From: Cyclobacterium sp. SYSU L10401
GTDB lineage: Bacteria > Bacteroidota > Bacteroidia > Cytophagales > Cyclobacteriaceae
NCBI RefSeq assembly: GCF_010993705.1
Contig: NZ_WOFO01000003.1
Span: 553,637 to 617,636 of the forward strand
DNA: 64,000 nt
Direction of reading: 5' to 3'
The position numbers and the translations under genes were made by a program. Below are positions 37,057 to 46,484 of the stretch, piece by piece. The notes under the pieces were generated by a model. It saw only the letters and a list, made by a program, of their open reading frames with translations. It did no database searches and had not been told where the DNA came from. The stretch's first letter is position 1. Each line of letters opens with the position of its first letter.

Positions 37057-38346
37057 CTAGTAAAAGATACCATCAAAGAATTTCCTCATTTCGGCTGCAT
37101 AAGGCTGGCCATAGCGGGCAAAAGTGGCTCTGGTCTGCGCATCCGGCTTCCAGTCGAAAAAAGCATGGCCTGCACCCTCTACCTGTATGTAGCTGACCTT
37201 TTGCCCCTTATCCTGAAGGACCTCTACATAAGATTGAACCATCTCATGCGATATAAGCGGATCCTTCGTACCACGAACTATGAAATGAGGTATTGCCCGC
37301 TTCTGGAAAGAAGGCACATGCCTGATGGGGGAAACCGCATCCCAATATCCGCAATCTGTCTGCTCCATAAATCCTTTAAAATCAACGGCATCGGAAGGTC
37401 CATAGCTAGGAGCTGCTGCCTTTATGGCCCTGCTGATTTCCTCTTTTACCTGATCTATTGATTTGGTTGGAGGAATATAGCTGGGCATAAACTCATACAG
37501 CCCCTCCTGCTCTCCAAAGCCGCCATTTCCAATATGTGGACCGAGTAGCGCCGCTGCTTCTGATAAATGGCCACCGGCACTGTCGCCGGTTACCGCTATT
37601 CGTGTGGGATCGGCACCGTATTCCATGGCATGTTCCTGAATATGGGCAATGGCTCCAAATACATCTTCTATGAGCTGGTGCATGTGGTTGGGTGTAGGAT
37701 CTCCATCCAGTTTATTGATCCAGCGGTAGTCTATACTGAATACAACGTATTTTCCTTCTTTGACCAGCTCCCGAGCCAGTCCACGCATGATGTCTTCGTT
37801 ATTGGAGGACCAGCCTCCGCCGTGGATGATGACGATTGCCGGAAGTTGTCTGGCTCCCTTTGGGGAATACACATCGTATTTCAAGGGTTTCACGCCTGGT
37901 TGGGCATATACTACATCCTGAATCACCTGAATATTCTCCGCCAGGAAATTTTCGACAAAAACGGCCCCCAGAGTCATGTCCTTTGTCACTGTTAGGGTAA
38001 CTTCGGAGGAAAAAAACTCATGACTTGTCGTTCCCCACATGCCTCCTTTTACCGTGTAGTAAATGGCATCCAGGCTATAACCTGAAGCAGGACTAGCTTT
38101 GATGGTTAACGCCGTCCCCGCTTTTACCATTCCGTCGGGAGAAATTTCCGGCCTTATACTGAAAGACCCGTTTTCCGCAGGTCTAAGGGTCACCTGGTAG
38201 CTGTCTGCTGAATTATTGTCGGTGGCCGCTTTCTGATTCGTTTTTGCCATCAATCGTGGAATTAGAGTCATCAAGAAAATTAAAAATACTACTGAAGAAA
38301 GTCGCATAGTGAATTTATTCAGTACGTATAAATATTTTTTTACCAT
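37057..38346 (-). CDS. Secreted carbohydrate esterase (BD-FAE-like alpha/beta hydrolase) with N-terminal InlB-repeat-like domain
   Basis: The 429-residue frame has its likely export start at MRLSSVVFLIFLMTLIPRLMA, 13 codons in. Residues about 50-130 form a divergent InlB B-repeat-like beta domain (LRPAENGSFSI...VTKDMTLGAVF). The hydrolase part has the oxyanion HGGGWSSN (175-182), the nucleophile Ser256 in VTGDSAGGHLSE, the acid in RGTKDPLIS and the His in GAGHAFFDW. Together with GH10 and GH43 it should remove acetyl or feruloyl groups from xylan. It heads the operon. Confidence 0.88.
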   Translation of the reverse strand: MVKKYLYVLNKFTMRLSSVVFLIFLMTLIPRLMAKTNQKAATDNNSADSYQVTLRPAENGSFSIRPEISPDGMVKAGTALTIKASPASGYSLDAIYYTVKGGMWGTTSHEFFSSEVTLTVTKDMTLGAVFVENFLAENIQVIQDVVYAQPGVKPLKYDVYSPKGARQLPAIVIIHGGGWSSNNEDIMRGLARELVKEGKYVVFSIDYRWINKLDGDPTPNHMHQLIEDVFGAIAHIQEHAMEYGADPTRIAVTGDSAGGHLSEAAALLGPHIGNGGFGEQEGLYEFMPSYIPPTKSIDQVKEEISRAIKAAAPSYGPSDAVDFKGFMEQTDCGYWDAVSPIRHVPSFQKRAIPHFIVRGTKDPLISHEMVQSYVEVLQDKGQKVSYIQVEGAGHAFFDWKPDAQTRATFARYGQPYAAEMRKFFDGIFY

Positions 38347-38439
38347 ATCTTATCTATACAGGAACAAGTTTATCGTAATTATTATTGGTTAGAATAATTT
38401 TTATCCCTATTTTCATAATAACACCTTCCATTTTTGATT

Positions 38440-38763
38440 ATGTCGGACGCTATTTGGATTGCCTTTATTGGATTTTCCGGTGCCGTCATAGGCTCTCTGG
38501 CCACCCTGGCAGGAACCTGGTTGGGGCATTACCTGAAACAAAAAACAGAGACCAAAAAAGACCAGCCCAGAAAAGACTTGCTTTTAAATTTGCTAAATGA
38601 TAAAGCACACGAATGGCGGGAATTGAATACCCTCCAGCATGTGATCGGTGCCGATGAAGCCACTACCAAGCGGCTATTGATTGAAATTGGCGCCCGGGCC
38701 TCCGAAGATGGCAAACCTATCTGGGCCTTGATAAGCAGGAAGCCATTACCCAGGAAACCCTAG
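38440..38763 (+). CDS. Small single-pass membrane protein, unknown function
   Basis: A start at MSDAIWIAFIGFSGAVIGSL gives 107 residues; the two codons before it are TTG and ATT. One N-terminal transmembrane helix with glycine zipper spacing is followed by a basic, helical cytoplasmic part (KQKTETKKDQPRKDLLLNLL) and the segment HVIGADEATTKRLLIEIGAR. No family was recognised. It is divergent from the xylan operon and convergent with the RND operon. Confidence 0.6.
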   Translation: MSDAIWIAFIGFSGAVIGSLATLAGTWLGHYLKQKTETKKDQPRKDLLLNLLNDKAHEWRELNTLQHVIGADEATTKRLLIEIGARASEDGKPIWALISRKPLPRKP

Positions 38764-38768
38764 CCGCA

Positions 38769-39197
38769 CTAATTACCCGCTTTGATATATGCCCAACCTT
38801 GCTCCTGCTTAATGATGATTTCTGCCAGTGCCGAAGGAACGGTAATCACGCCGGATATCAGGTCATCTTTACTTGCGCCGGCCCTGCGCATGGTATTTTC
38901 ACAGGCAGCGAAGACCACACCACGGCTGAGCAGGTCTGTAATACTTTCTTTTACCTGGCTTTGTGCTTCAAGAAGAAACGGCAGGGCTTTTCCATGACAG
39001 ATCACCTCAATTTCTGCATTGGGCAGTGCCCTCAGGATGTTATTGAGTTGGCCTATGGCTTGTTCCTGGTCGGCAGGCTCTCCTTTAGTAACCTGAAATA
39101 CAACCCGGTGGACTTCCTGATCCACCACCTGTGCCTGAAGCAGAAATGGGCTGGAAAGCAATACTAAAAGCAATATTGAACGAACAAATAGTTTCAT
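38769..39197 (-). CDS. Exported DsrE-like protein at the end of the efflux operon
   Basis: A start at MKLFVRSILLLVLLSSPFLLQAQ gives a signal peptide and 142 residues; the longer frame from 39236 adds 13 residues. The mature part has the DsrE/F fold pattern, with VVFQVTKGEPADQEQAIGQLNNI, EVICHGKALPFLL and the conserved cysteine segment GVVFAACENTMRRAG. Exported DsrE homologues of this kind are common but poorly understood. It lies 42 nt after the RND pump gene. Confidence 0.82.
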   Translation of the reverse strand: MKLFVRSILLLVLLSSPFLLQAQVVDQEVHRVVFQVTKGEPADQEQAIGQLNNILRALPNAEIEVICHGKALPFLLEAQSQVKESITDLLSRGVVFAACENTMRRAGASKDDLISGVITVPSALAEIIIKQEQGWAYIKAGN

Positions 39198-39238
39198 AAA
39201 TCTATAATTTTGTACGAATATACAGCTATTTTCCAAAA

Positions 39239-42200
39239 TTATGCGGATACCTCTTCCTGCTTTTCTGCGGGTTTAACAGCCTGAACCAAATCTTCAAAGA
39301 TCATGTACAGGCAAGGTACGATCACCAAAATAATGGCGGTGGCAAAAATGATCCCAAACCCCAGGGAAATGGCCATTGGAATCAATTGCATGGCCTGGCT
39401 TGAACCTTCAAGTATGATGGGGGTTAGCCCGCCAAAGGTAGTCAGAGTAGTCAGAACTATAGGCCGGAAACGACGTACGCCTGCCTCATGTATGGCCTCA
39501 TAAGCTGAAGCATTGACCCGGTGTTTATTGGCATAATCGATCATGATAAGGGAGTCGTTTACCACCACCCCGGAGAGGGCAATTACTCCCATCAGGCTAA
39601 CCAGGGATAAATCATAGCCCAATAGAATGTGTCCGATCACGGCACCGACTATTCCAAAAGGGATGGCCATCATGATGACAATGGGCTGGGTATAGCTGCT
39701 CAGTGCTACTGCCAGCAAGCAGAAAATGAGCAACATGGCAATGATAAAACCCGACCACAAGGCTTCAGTAGATTCCCGCATTTCTGCCTGACTCCCTTCA
39801 TACGTCCAGGCAATACCCGGAAAATCCGCCCTTAATTGAGGTAAAACCTGTTCATTGAGTGCATTAAGTACCCTGGTCTGTGCAGCAGGAGGCTCCACAT
39901 CCATGCCTACATTTACCACCCTTTTGCCATCACGACGGTTGATATTGGTAAAGGTTTCCCCTTCCCTGATGCGCACTACGTCCAACAAAGGTACGGCCGT
40001 GCCATTGGGTGCCAGGATGATAAATTCATCCAGGTAGTCCATATCCTTCCGTTCTTCCAATGGCAGCTTCACACGAACTTCAAATTCGTTGATTCCGCGA
40101 AGCTGTCGCATGGCCAGTGCACCAAAAAAGGCATCCCTGATTTGTTGTCCTACTATATTGGGTGTAAGGCCCAGGTTACGGCCTTCCGGTAGCAATTCAA
40201 AGCCCAGCTGAAGCTTGCCTTTATTGTAATTGTCGCTAACATCCCGGGTTTCGGAAAAGGCCTCCACCCGTTCCAGAAACTCCCTGCTGGCCCGTTCCAA
40301 TACTTCGATATCCGGATGACTCAAATCCACGCTGATATCCTGCCGCGCACCACCCGGTCCGCGCTCAGCTTCAAAATTAATCTGATCTACTCCTTTGATG
40401 TCCCCGATGTTTTCCCGCCAGAGCGCTATCAGTTCCTTGACGCTCATGTCTCGCTGGTCAGGTGGTTTCATCACAATTTCCACATCAATAAAGTCTTTTC
40501 CCCGAACATTGGTTTTAACCCCTTCGGCAACCTCATAAAGATTATGGGTTTCAAACATGTTCCGGGTATTTGTAGTGATTTCTTTAGCTATTTTTGCTGC
40601 CTGGTCATTGGTGGTGCCTACAGGAAGCCGAACCGCCGCCTCGATTTCATCTGCGGCTACCTCCGGCATGAGAACCATGCCCATGTGGTCGCTGTACCCG
40701 TAGCCGCCCACCAGTATCAAGAGGGAAATGGCTGCAGAAAAAGTAAGGTAGCGGTTTTTCAGGCAGAGGTCCAGAAATGGCTTGTAGTAACGATTGATAA
40801 AACGATTAAAGCCCGCAGCAATAGTTCCCTGCCATTTCTCCAATTTCAAAATCCAGGCATGTTTGGAGCCTTTTGGCGCTTTGTTAACGTGGGATGGCAA
40901 TATAAACAGCGCTTCGAATAAAGAAACAAAGAGCACCACAATCACCACTACAGGTAGCGGCCACCAATATTTGCCGGTTTCCCCGGGAATAAAGAGCAAT
41001 GGAACAAATGCCATTACCGTCGTCAGTATACTGACAATTACCGGTTTGGAAACATCTTTGGCACCAAGGATCGCGGCATCCATGTAGGAATATCCTTTTT
41101 GACGGTATTCGTAGATGTTTTCTCCGACCACAATGGCATCATCCACCACGATCCCCAATACAATCAAAAAGCCAAACATGGAAATCATGTTGATGCTGAT
41201 TCCAACAGCAGGCAGAAAAATAATGGCTCCTACAAAGGAAATGGTCATGCCCATCATTACCCAGAAAGCCAATCGGTATTCCAAAAACAGTCCCAGAATT
41301 ACCAATACAATCACAATGGCCATCAGTCCATTTTCCGTCAGCAGGGAAAGCCGCTCGCGGAAGTCTTCGGCCCGGTTGCTTTCAATCCGAACCTGAACAC
41401 CAGGTGGCAGGCTGGGCTTAAATTCTTCCAGAATATCCTTGACGATAACTTCTATATCAAGGGGAGATTGATTGCCTATCCGGAATACCTCCAGGTCCAC
41501 CGTGTTCTGCTGTTCAAATTGACCATGAAAACCCACTTCCTCAAAGCCATCCCTAATGGAGGCGATATCTCCCAATGTGACGGTGGAACCGGATTCTGAA
41601 GAAATGATATCAATATTGGCAAATTCCTCGGCTACCAGTTTCCGCTCTTCCATGCGCAGCAAAATTTCTCCGGAGAGGGTTTCAATGGAACCAGCCGGAA
41701 TATCCCGGCTGGAATTTTCAATCAGGTCGGCCACTTGCCCAAGGGTAAGGTTGTATTTCAGCAGGGTATTTCGGGGGATTTCCACATGGGTTACAAAGTC
41801 AGGTACATTGCCGATCTCCACCTGGGTGATTTCATCATCGCTTAAAAACCGGGTACGCAGCCTCTCGGCAAGAATACGTAAAGTCCAGACATCTACATCT
41901 CCATAAATCCCCACCTGCATTACATCCATTTGCTGGTTTTGAAGGATGATTTGAGGCCTTTCTATATCGTCAGGAAAGGTTTGAATCCGGCTAACTGCCT
42001 GGTTGATGTCCTGCAAGGCTTTCATGCGATCGGTACCGGGGATCAGCCAGATTTCTACTGTTCCGGAACCTTCATTGGCCGAGGAAATAATTTCTTTGAT
42101 ACCTTGTACCTCTCGAACCGTTTCTTCTACCGGAAGCACAATGCCCTGTTCCACTTCTTCCGGAGCTGCACCGGGATATACCACGGATATTTCCACAATG

Positions 42201-42358
42201 TCCAGCTGAAACTGGGGAAAAACTTCCTTCTGGATATTATACATGGTATAAAATCCACCAGCAAGAAGAATAACCATCAGCAGGTTGGTGATAATCGGTC
42301 TTCTGGCCATAAAGGCTATGGCACCATTTTCGGTATCGGGCTTGGTTTGGTCCTTCAT
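39239..42358 (-). CDS. RND efflux pump inner-membrane subunit (HAE1/AcrB-like)
   Basis: The 1039 residues have two sets of six transmembrane helices separated by large periplasmic loops. TM4 contains the proton-relay acidic pair in [15 protein letters not shown]. Other landmarks are the first helix [15 protein letters not shown], the loop [11 protein letters not shown] and the second-half [15 protein letters not shown]. It exports organic solutes out of the cell by proton antiport. It lies 12 nt after the adaptor gene and forms a tripartite system with the two preceding genes. Confidence 0.96.
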   Translation of the reverse strand: MKDQTKPDTENGAIAFMARRPIITNLLMVILLAGGFYTMYNIQKEVFPQFQLDIVEISVVYPGAAPEEVEQGIVLPVEETVREVQGIKEIISSANEGSGTVEIWLIPGTDRMKALQDINQAVSRIQTFPDDIERPQIILQNQQMDVMQVGIYGDVDVWTLRILAERLRTRFLSDDEITQVEIGNVPDFVTHVEIPRNTLLKYNLTLGQVADLIENSSRDIPAGSIETLSGEILLRMEERKLVAEEFANIDIISSESGSTVTLGDIASIRDGFEEVGFHGQFEQQNTVDLEVFRIGNQSPLDIEVIVKDILEEFKPSLPPGVQVRIESNRAEDFRERLSLLTENGLMAIVIVLVILGLFLEYRLAFWVMMGMTISFVGAIIFLPAVGISINMISMFGFLIVLGIVVDDAIVVGENIYEYRQKGYSYMDAAILGAKDVSKPVIVSILTTVMAFVPLLFIPGETGKYWWPLPVVVIVVLFVSLFEALFILPSHVNKAPKGSKHAWILKLEKWQGTIAAGFNRFINRYYKPFLDLCLKNRYLTFSAAISLLILVGGYGYSDHMGMVLMPEVAADEIEAAVRLPVGTTNDQAAKIAKEITTNTRNMFETHNLYEVAEGVKTNVRGKDFIDVEIVMKPPDQRDMSVKELIALWRENIGDIKGVDQINFEAERGPGGARQDISVDLSHPDIEVLERASREFLERVEAFSETRDVSDNYNKGKLQLGFELLPEGRNLGLTPNIVGQQIRDAFFGALAMRQLRGINEFEVRVKLPLEERKDMDYLDEFIILAPNGTAVPLLDVVRIREGETFTNINRRDGKRVVNVGMDVEPPAAQTRVLNALNEQVLPQLRADFPGIAWTYEGSQAEMRESTEALWSGFIIAMLLIFCLLAVALSSYTQPIVIMMAIPFGIVGAVIGHILLGYDLSLVSLMGVIALSGVVVNDSLIMIDYANKHRVNASAYEAIHEAGVRRFRPIVLTTLTTFGGLTPIILEGSSQAMQLIPMAISLGFGIIFATAIILVIVPCLYMIFEDLVQAVKPAEKQEEVSA

Positions 42359-42370
42359 GGTTTTGGTTTT

Positions 42371-43534
42371 TTAATCTTCATCCAGGCGTAGCGGCGATCC
42401 GCTTACTACGGTGGCTAAATCAGTTGCCACTACTTGCTCGTTGCCTTCGAGTCCCTTATCAATATAGGCATAAACCCGATCTTCAAATAGAATGTTTACT
42501 TCCCTAATATCCAATTCCCCCTCCTGGAAGACCCAAACGGTATTTCCAGGTCTTATGTATTGGCGGTCTAGGCGGATTACATTTTCCAGTGTACGGGCTT
42601 CAATCTGCACTTCTACAAAGGTACCAATGATAAGTGGGGGTGTGTCAGGGTCCGGAGCCCTGCGCATCAACGGATCTTTCACACTAATGATTACCCTTGC
42701 CAGCCGCGTTTGGTTATCCAAAGCACCTACCAGACGGGATACCTGCCCTTCCCTGAATTGTCCGGGTTCCCAGGCCGCAGGATGCACGATTTTGACGGCA
42801 GCCCCGGACCCATCGGTTTGTTCTCCCACATCCAGCCAATTGACTTTAGACAGCGGTACGTTAGCCACTACCCAATACTCATCTATGCCAACTAACCTTC
42901 CCAGGTCCGACCCGGGGGCTATTTGTGAACCGAGATTAACATTTCGGGAAAGGATATGGGCATCGAAGGGTGCCCTTATACTGGACCTTTGTAAATCCAG
43001 GTTGGCTTGATTCACAGCCGCTTCGGCAGCTGCCACATTGGCCTTTGCTGCCTCCAGCTGAGGCTTTCGCAAGACCAGGTTCCGGTTTTCCGGAGAAAGC
43101 TCATCCCCGATGAGTTCATAATCCTTCTGAGCCACATCCTGCCGGCCCAGTTCCACCTCATAGTCTGATTGGGACAATGCCAGGTCACTTTTCCGTAGCA
43201 TGAGGGTATTTTCAAAATCCGCAGGATTGATCTGAAGTAGCAAATCGCCCTTTTTCACATAGGCTCCGGGAAGAAATTGAGAGGCAATTTGAGTGACCTC
43301 ACCCCCTACCTGATTGCTCAGAGAAATATCTGTAGCCGGTTGAACAATCCCCGTGGCCACCACCGAGGGAGTGAAATCTCCTCTTTCAGCCTCCACTACA
43401 TCCACCAGCATGGCGGTGGTTTTAGAGGCCCCCTCCATTTCGGCTTCCGGTGCTGTCCAGATAAAAATCATGACTATCAGACTGCAAATGGCTAATAATC
43501 CCAGGCTGATCCATATGGTTTTCTTTTTCGTCAT
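42371..43534 (-). CDS. RND efflux periplasmic adaptor (membrane fusion protein)
   Basis: The 387 residues have an N-terminal membrane anchor (TIWISLGLLAICSLIVMIFIW). The lipoyl half-domain is GVQPATDISLSNQVGGEV with GAYVKKGDLLLQINP. A coiled-coil hairpin of about residues 115-185 is rich in Ala, Glu and Gln, and the second lipoyl part is RAPFDAHILSRNVNLGSQI. It links the pump to the TolC-like channel. It sits 16 nt after the channel gene. Confidence 0.95.
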   Translation of the reverse strand: MTKKKTIWISLGLLAICSLIVMIFIWTAPEAEMEGASKTTAMLVDVVEAERGDFTPSVVATGIVQPATDISLSNQVGGEVTQIASQFLPGAYVKKGDLLLQINPADFENTLMLRKSDLALSQSDYEVELGRQDVAQKDYELIGDELSPENRNLVLRKPQLEAAKANVAAAEAAVNQANLDLQRSSIRAPFDAHILSRNVNLGSQIAPGSDLGRLVGIDEYWVVANVPLSKVNWLDVGEQTDGSGAAVKIVHPAAWEPGQFREGQVSRLVGALDNQTRLARVIISVKDPLMRRAPDPDTPPLIIGTFVEVQIEARTLENVIRLDRQYIRPGNTVWVFQEGELDIREVNILFEDRVYAYIDKGLEGNEQVVATDLATVVSGSPLRLDED

Positions 43535-43550
43535 TTGTCGGGATTTTATT

Positions 43551-44999
43551 TTAATTCAGGTTAAATTTTCCCCCATTTTCAATAGGTGTCTCAAATCCGC
43601 CAGCCAAAGCACGGTAAAGCGCTAGCCGAAACAAAAGCAGATTCAGTTCGGCATTGACCAGGTCTCTTTTCAATTGCTGCATTTGATCCAGGCTGACCAG
43701 TACATCCAGGTAAGCGATGGATCCGTTCAAATATTCTACCCGCAATTGTTGAAAGGCCCTTTCTGCCAGATCCAACTGATTTTCCAGGTAGCCGATACGA
43801 TCTTTTTGAAGGTTTTCCCTAATCATGGCATCCTCAACTTCCTGAAGGGCTTGCAAAACCGTTTGTCCATAAAGCTGCACCTGCTGGTCCCGGAAAAATT
43901 CTGCCTGCTCCTTTTCCGCATTTAACCTACCGCCATAAAACAGCGGCATCAGCAAGCTGCTGGTGATAGATGCTGCTTGCGACTCTACCAGGTTGGTGAG
44001 TGTATTGGATCTCAGGGCACCTGTAAAATTAAAGCTCAGCCGGGGATAGGTATTGCTGATGGCTACCGCTACCTCCCTATCTGCGGCTTCCAAACGATTA
44101 AAGCTACTTTGGACATCAGGGCGCCTGTTGATCAATTCCATGGGCAACCCTGCATCCGGCATAGGACTTAATTCCGGAAGTTTGCCATCTTGTGGAAGGT
44201 TAAGACTACCCGGTACAGCACCCAGTAAGACTGCCAATCGGTTTCGAAGGGTTTTCACTTCTATTTCAATGGCCGTTGCCTGTTCCTGAGTGTTTTGAAT
44301 CAGTTGCTCCTGACGTAAAATATCGACTCCCCTGACCTGCCCACTGGCAAACCTGACGCGGATCAAAGCTAACACCTGCTCGTTGTATTCCGTTTGTTCC
44401 CGGATCAGGTCCAGCTGCTCCTGGAAAGCTTGCATGGAAAACCAGGTGAGTGCTACCTCTCCGGCAATGCTGATGCCCAAGGTCCGGTAATCGAGAAAAG
44501 TAGCTCTGAGCCGGCTTTCTGCTGCCAGTTTACTCTGTTTTACCCTGCCCCAAAGGTCCACTTCATAGCTGCTTCGTAGGGATAATTGCGTATTTTCACC
44601 ACCCACGAAATCAGGAACCGGCCGACTGGCACCTCCCTGAAGCTCTAAAAATACCTGGGGCACCCTTTCAGATGCGATGATGGCCACATTACTGGCTTCC
44701 TGTGCTACCTGATACCAGGAACCTCTTAATTCCAGGTTATGCATTAAAGCACTATCTACCAAAGCATTCAAGGTAGAATCCCCAAAAGAGGACCACCATT
44801 CCTCCTCAAGATCAGCCTCACCAGTAGGTAGGGTATAGTCCTCAGGGACCGAGACGGGAAGATCCGTAGTGGTCACTTTATTCCCGCAAGATGAGGCTAT
44901 TCCCAGAAAGAGTAGGAGTATTATAATTGGAAGACCAGGCAAAGGCTTTTCCTCTTTAATTGAAGTAAAAAACAATGTTGACCGTCGTTTGTAGGGCAA
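43551..44999 (-). CDS. TolC/NodT-family outer-membrane efflux channel lipoprotein
   Basis: The 482 residues have a lipobox IASSC giving a lipidated Cys38 after an unusually long N-region, so the real start may be internal or use a rare codon. Two outer-membrane-factor repeats are visible, e.g. WGRVKQSKLAAESRLRATFLDY and YRLSFNF-like strands with LMPLFYGGRLNAEKEQAE. It provides the exit duct for the pump encoded downstream. First gene of the operon channel, adaptor, pump, DsrE-like. Confidence 0.94.
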   Translation of the reverse strand: MPYKRRSTLFFTSIKEEKPLPGLPIIILLLFLGIASSCGNKVTTTDLPVSVPEDYTLPTGEADLEEEWWSSFGDSTLNALVDSALMHNLELRGSWYQVAQEASNVAIIASERVPQVFLELQGGASRPVPDFVGGENTQLSLRSSYEVDLWGRVKQSKLAAESRLRATFLDYRTLGISIAGEVALTWFSMQAFQEQLDLIREQTEYNEQVLALIRVRFASGQVRGVDILRQEQLIQNTQEQATAIEIEVKTLRNRLAVLLGAVPGSLNLPQDGKLPELSPMPDAGLPMELINRRPDVQSSFNRLEAADREVAVAISNTYPRLSFNFTGALRSNTLTNLVESQAASITSSLLMPLFYGGRLNAEKEQAEFFRDQQVQLYGQTVLQALQEVEDAMIRENLQKDRIGYLENQLDLAERAFQQLRVEYLNGSIAYLDVLVSLDQMQQLKRDLVNAELNLLLFRLALYRALAGGFETPIENGGKFNLN

Positions 45000-45358
45000 T
45001 GGAATATTATTTTTTTATGAAGTTAGTAAAAAACACCAGGTAATCATAACATTGTTTTTCATTCCTTATCCTCAAAAAAACCTTCTATCCGGCTCCGAAA
45101 GGGTTCTGAAAGAACAGTCATTTTCCTGGATAGAAGAAACATTATTAACCGGGCATTTTTGAAAAGTAAGGCCACATTCTGAAGGAAATTTGAATTTCAT
45201 ATCATCTATGCATCCCATTTTTCTCAGAATGCGGGTAAAATCAATCCACTTACCAGATTTCCAACAAGAAGGATATGCTTCCAAATTTTTAGCCTCCCTT
45301 TCCGATAGCGACTTTAATAATTGCTGTTAAATATTTACCTTACCCTAAAAAATTTGCC
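45000..45358. other. Intergenic region upstream of the efflux operon and pseudogene
   Basis: About 360 nt. It holds the presumed efflux-operon promoter and an imperfect inverted repeat TTCTATCC...GGATAGAA (about 45084-45132). A 70-codon minus-strand frame (45072-45284), rich in Cys and Lys, has no recognisable family and is not called. Confidence 0.4.
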
Positions 45359-45665
45359 ATGAAACCCAAATACCTGCGATTGATCCCTTCAAAAATCCTA
45401 TTCCACTCACTTGTAATATTGCTTGTTAGCTGTAGCTATGGGCTTTTTGCCCAGGATGCAGTGTCTTCCGGAGCATTCATTACCGAACCTCCTACCCTTT
45501 TGAACCTGGGATTTGAGTGGAAAAGCCATTGATGAAGGTATTCCTATCCCCAATATAAACACGGACCATAATGGTGAAGCCCCTGATTTGGGTGGCATCG
45601 AAGCAGGAGATCCCCCTCCGGTTTACGGGCCCAGGGGATTGGATGAGCAGGTCTGGTATAGATAG
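45359..45665 (+). pseudogene. Internally deleted secreted beta-helix-type protein
   Basis: From ATG 45359 a signal peptide (SLVILLVSCSYGLFAQ) is followed by GAFITEPPTLLNLGFEW, the N-terminal pattern of secreted Bacteroidota/Planctomycetes proteins that carry a large right-handed beta-helix. The frame stops at TGA after KSH. In the next frame, from about 45510, the sequence resumes with DLSGKAIDEGIPIPNIN and DLGGIEAGDPPPVYGPRG, a C-terminal pattern of such beta-helix proteins, ending at 45665. The whole centre is missing. The two ends meet around GGATTTGAGTGGA, so one large out-of-frame deletion explains the structure. Confidence 0.75.
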
Positions 45666-45756
45666 GCTTTGATTTATAAATAGGCTTCCCTGATGAAGAA
45701 AATAGAGAAAACTATTCTGCCGGCTTGTGTCTACCGTCCTTGTATGATTTTCGGGT

Positions 45757-46242
45757 TTAACGTATTGGTTTTTTGAGCACTTCCAACAGTTCCCGATAAT
45801 CAAATTGCAGGTCTTCGTGCAATTGAGCAAGTAACTTTTCTATTTTTCCCACCTGCAGCGCATACAGGTTGTTAATGACAGGATGCCGGTAATCCAAATA
45901 CCCCAGTTCCTCAAGCTTCTGGCAAAAGAAAGCAATTAATTCAATTTTTGCGATGGGGTCTTTGGTCAGTTTCAAGTTTTTGTTGAGGATCCGCCGAACG
46001 CTTTGAGCGGCTTTCTTGGCCAGGTAGTAATTACTTGTGTTGGCTTTATAAAAAGCACTTTCCAACTCTTCCTTCAAGGAATCGATAAACAATGAAGAAT
46101 CCTCCGTATCGAATAATTTAAAATATAGAAAAGCCTTGTTGTCCCTGCTGAGCTTGCTCAGGTGCAAAATCAAATCAATCAGTTCTTTTGGGTCCTTATG
46201 TTGAAGTTCTTTTTTTAAGGAGCTTAAACTGGGGATTTGCAT
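45757..46242 (-). CDS. DUF6155-like helical cytoplasmic protein
   Basis: The 161-residue all-helical protein is rich in Lys, Leu and Glu. The N-terminus SLSSLKKELQHKDPKELIDLI and the following LSRDNKAFLYFKLF resemble the DUF6155 family of Bacteroidota, for which no function is known. There is no signal peptide. It is monocistronic, on the same strand as the giant genes and 242 nt downstream of them. Confidence 0.7.
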   Translation of the reverse strand: MQIPSLSSLKKELQHKDPKELIDLILHLSKLSRDNKAFLYFKLFDTEDSSLFIDSLKEELESAFYKANTSNYYLAKKAAQSVRRILNKNLKLTKDPIAKIELIAFFCQKLEELGYLDYRHPVINNLYALQVGKIEKLLAQLHEDLQFDYRELLEVLKKPIR

Positions 46243-46484
46243 AGACTTTGTTCGATTGGTTTACAATTCATCAGGACATTTCCGACTTGAAGTTGGTGAA
46301 ATTAAATTGTTTTGAGCAATAAAATAACCGGCAAATTCATTTTTATTTTTTTTAAGATAAACCGGAAAATTTGAATCGTCCAATTCCCTGAACCATTCCG
46401 CTGCCGAGCCAGGTCCTGTCGGGGAAAGGTATGGAAAGAAAAGTCCAGGTAATGAAATACTTTTTTAAAAGAGCCTGATTCTTT

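Noticed and set aside
45072..45284. 70-codon cysteine-containing minus-strand frame
   Set aside because: No family, signal or context supports it; composition is compatible with chance.
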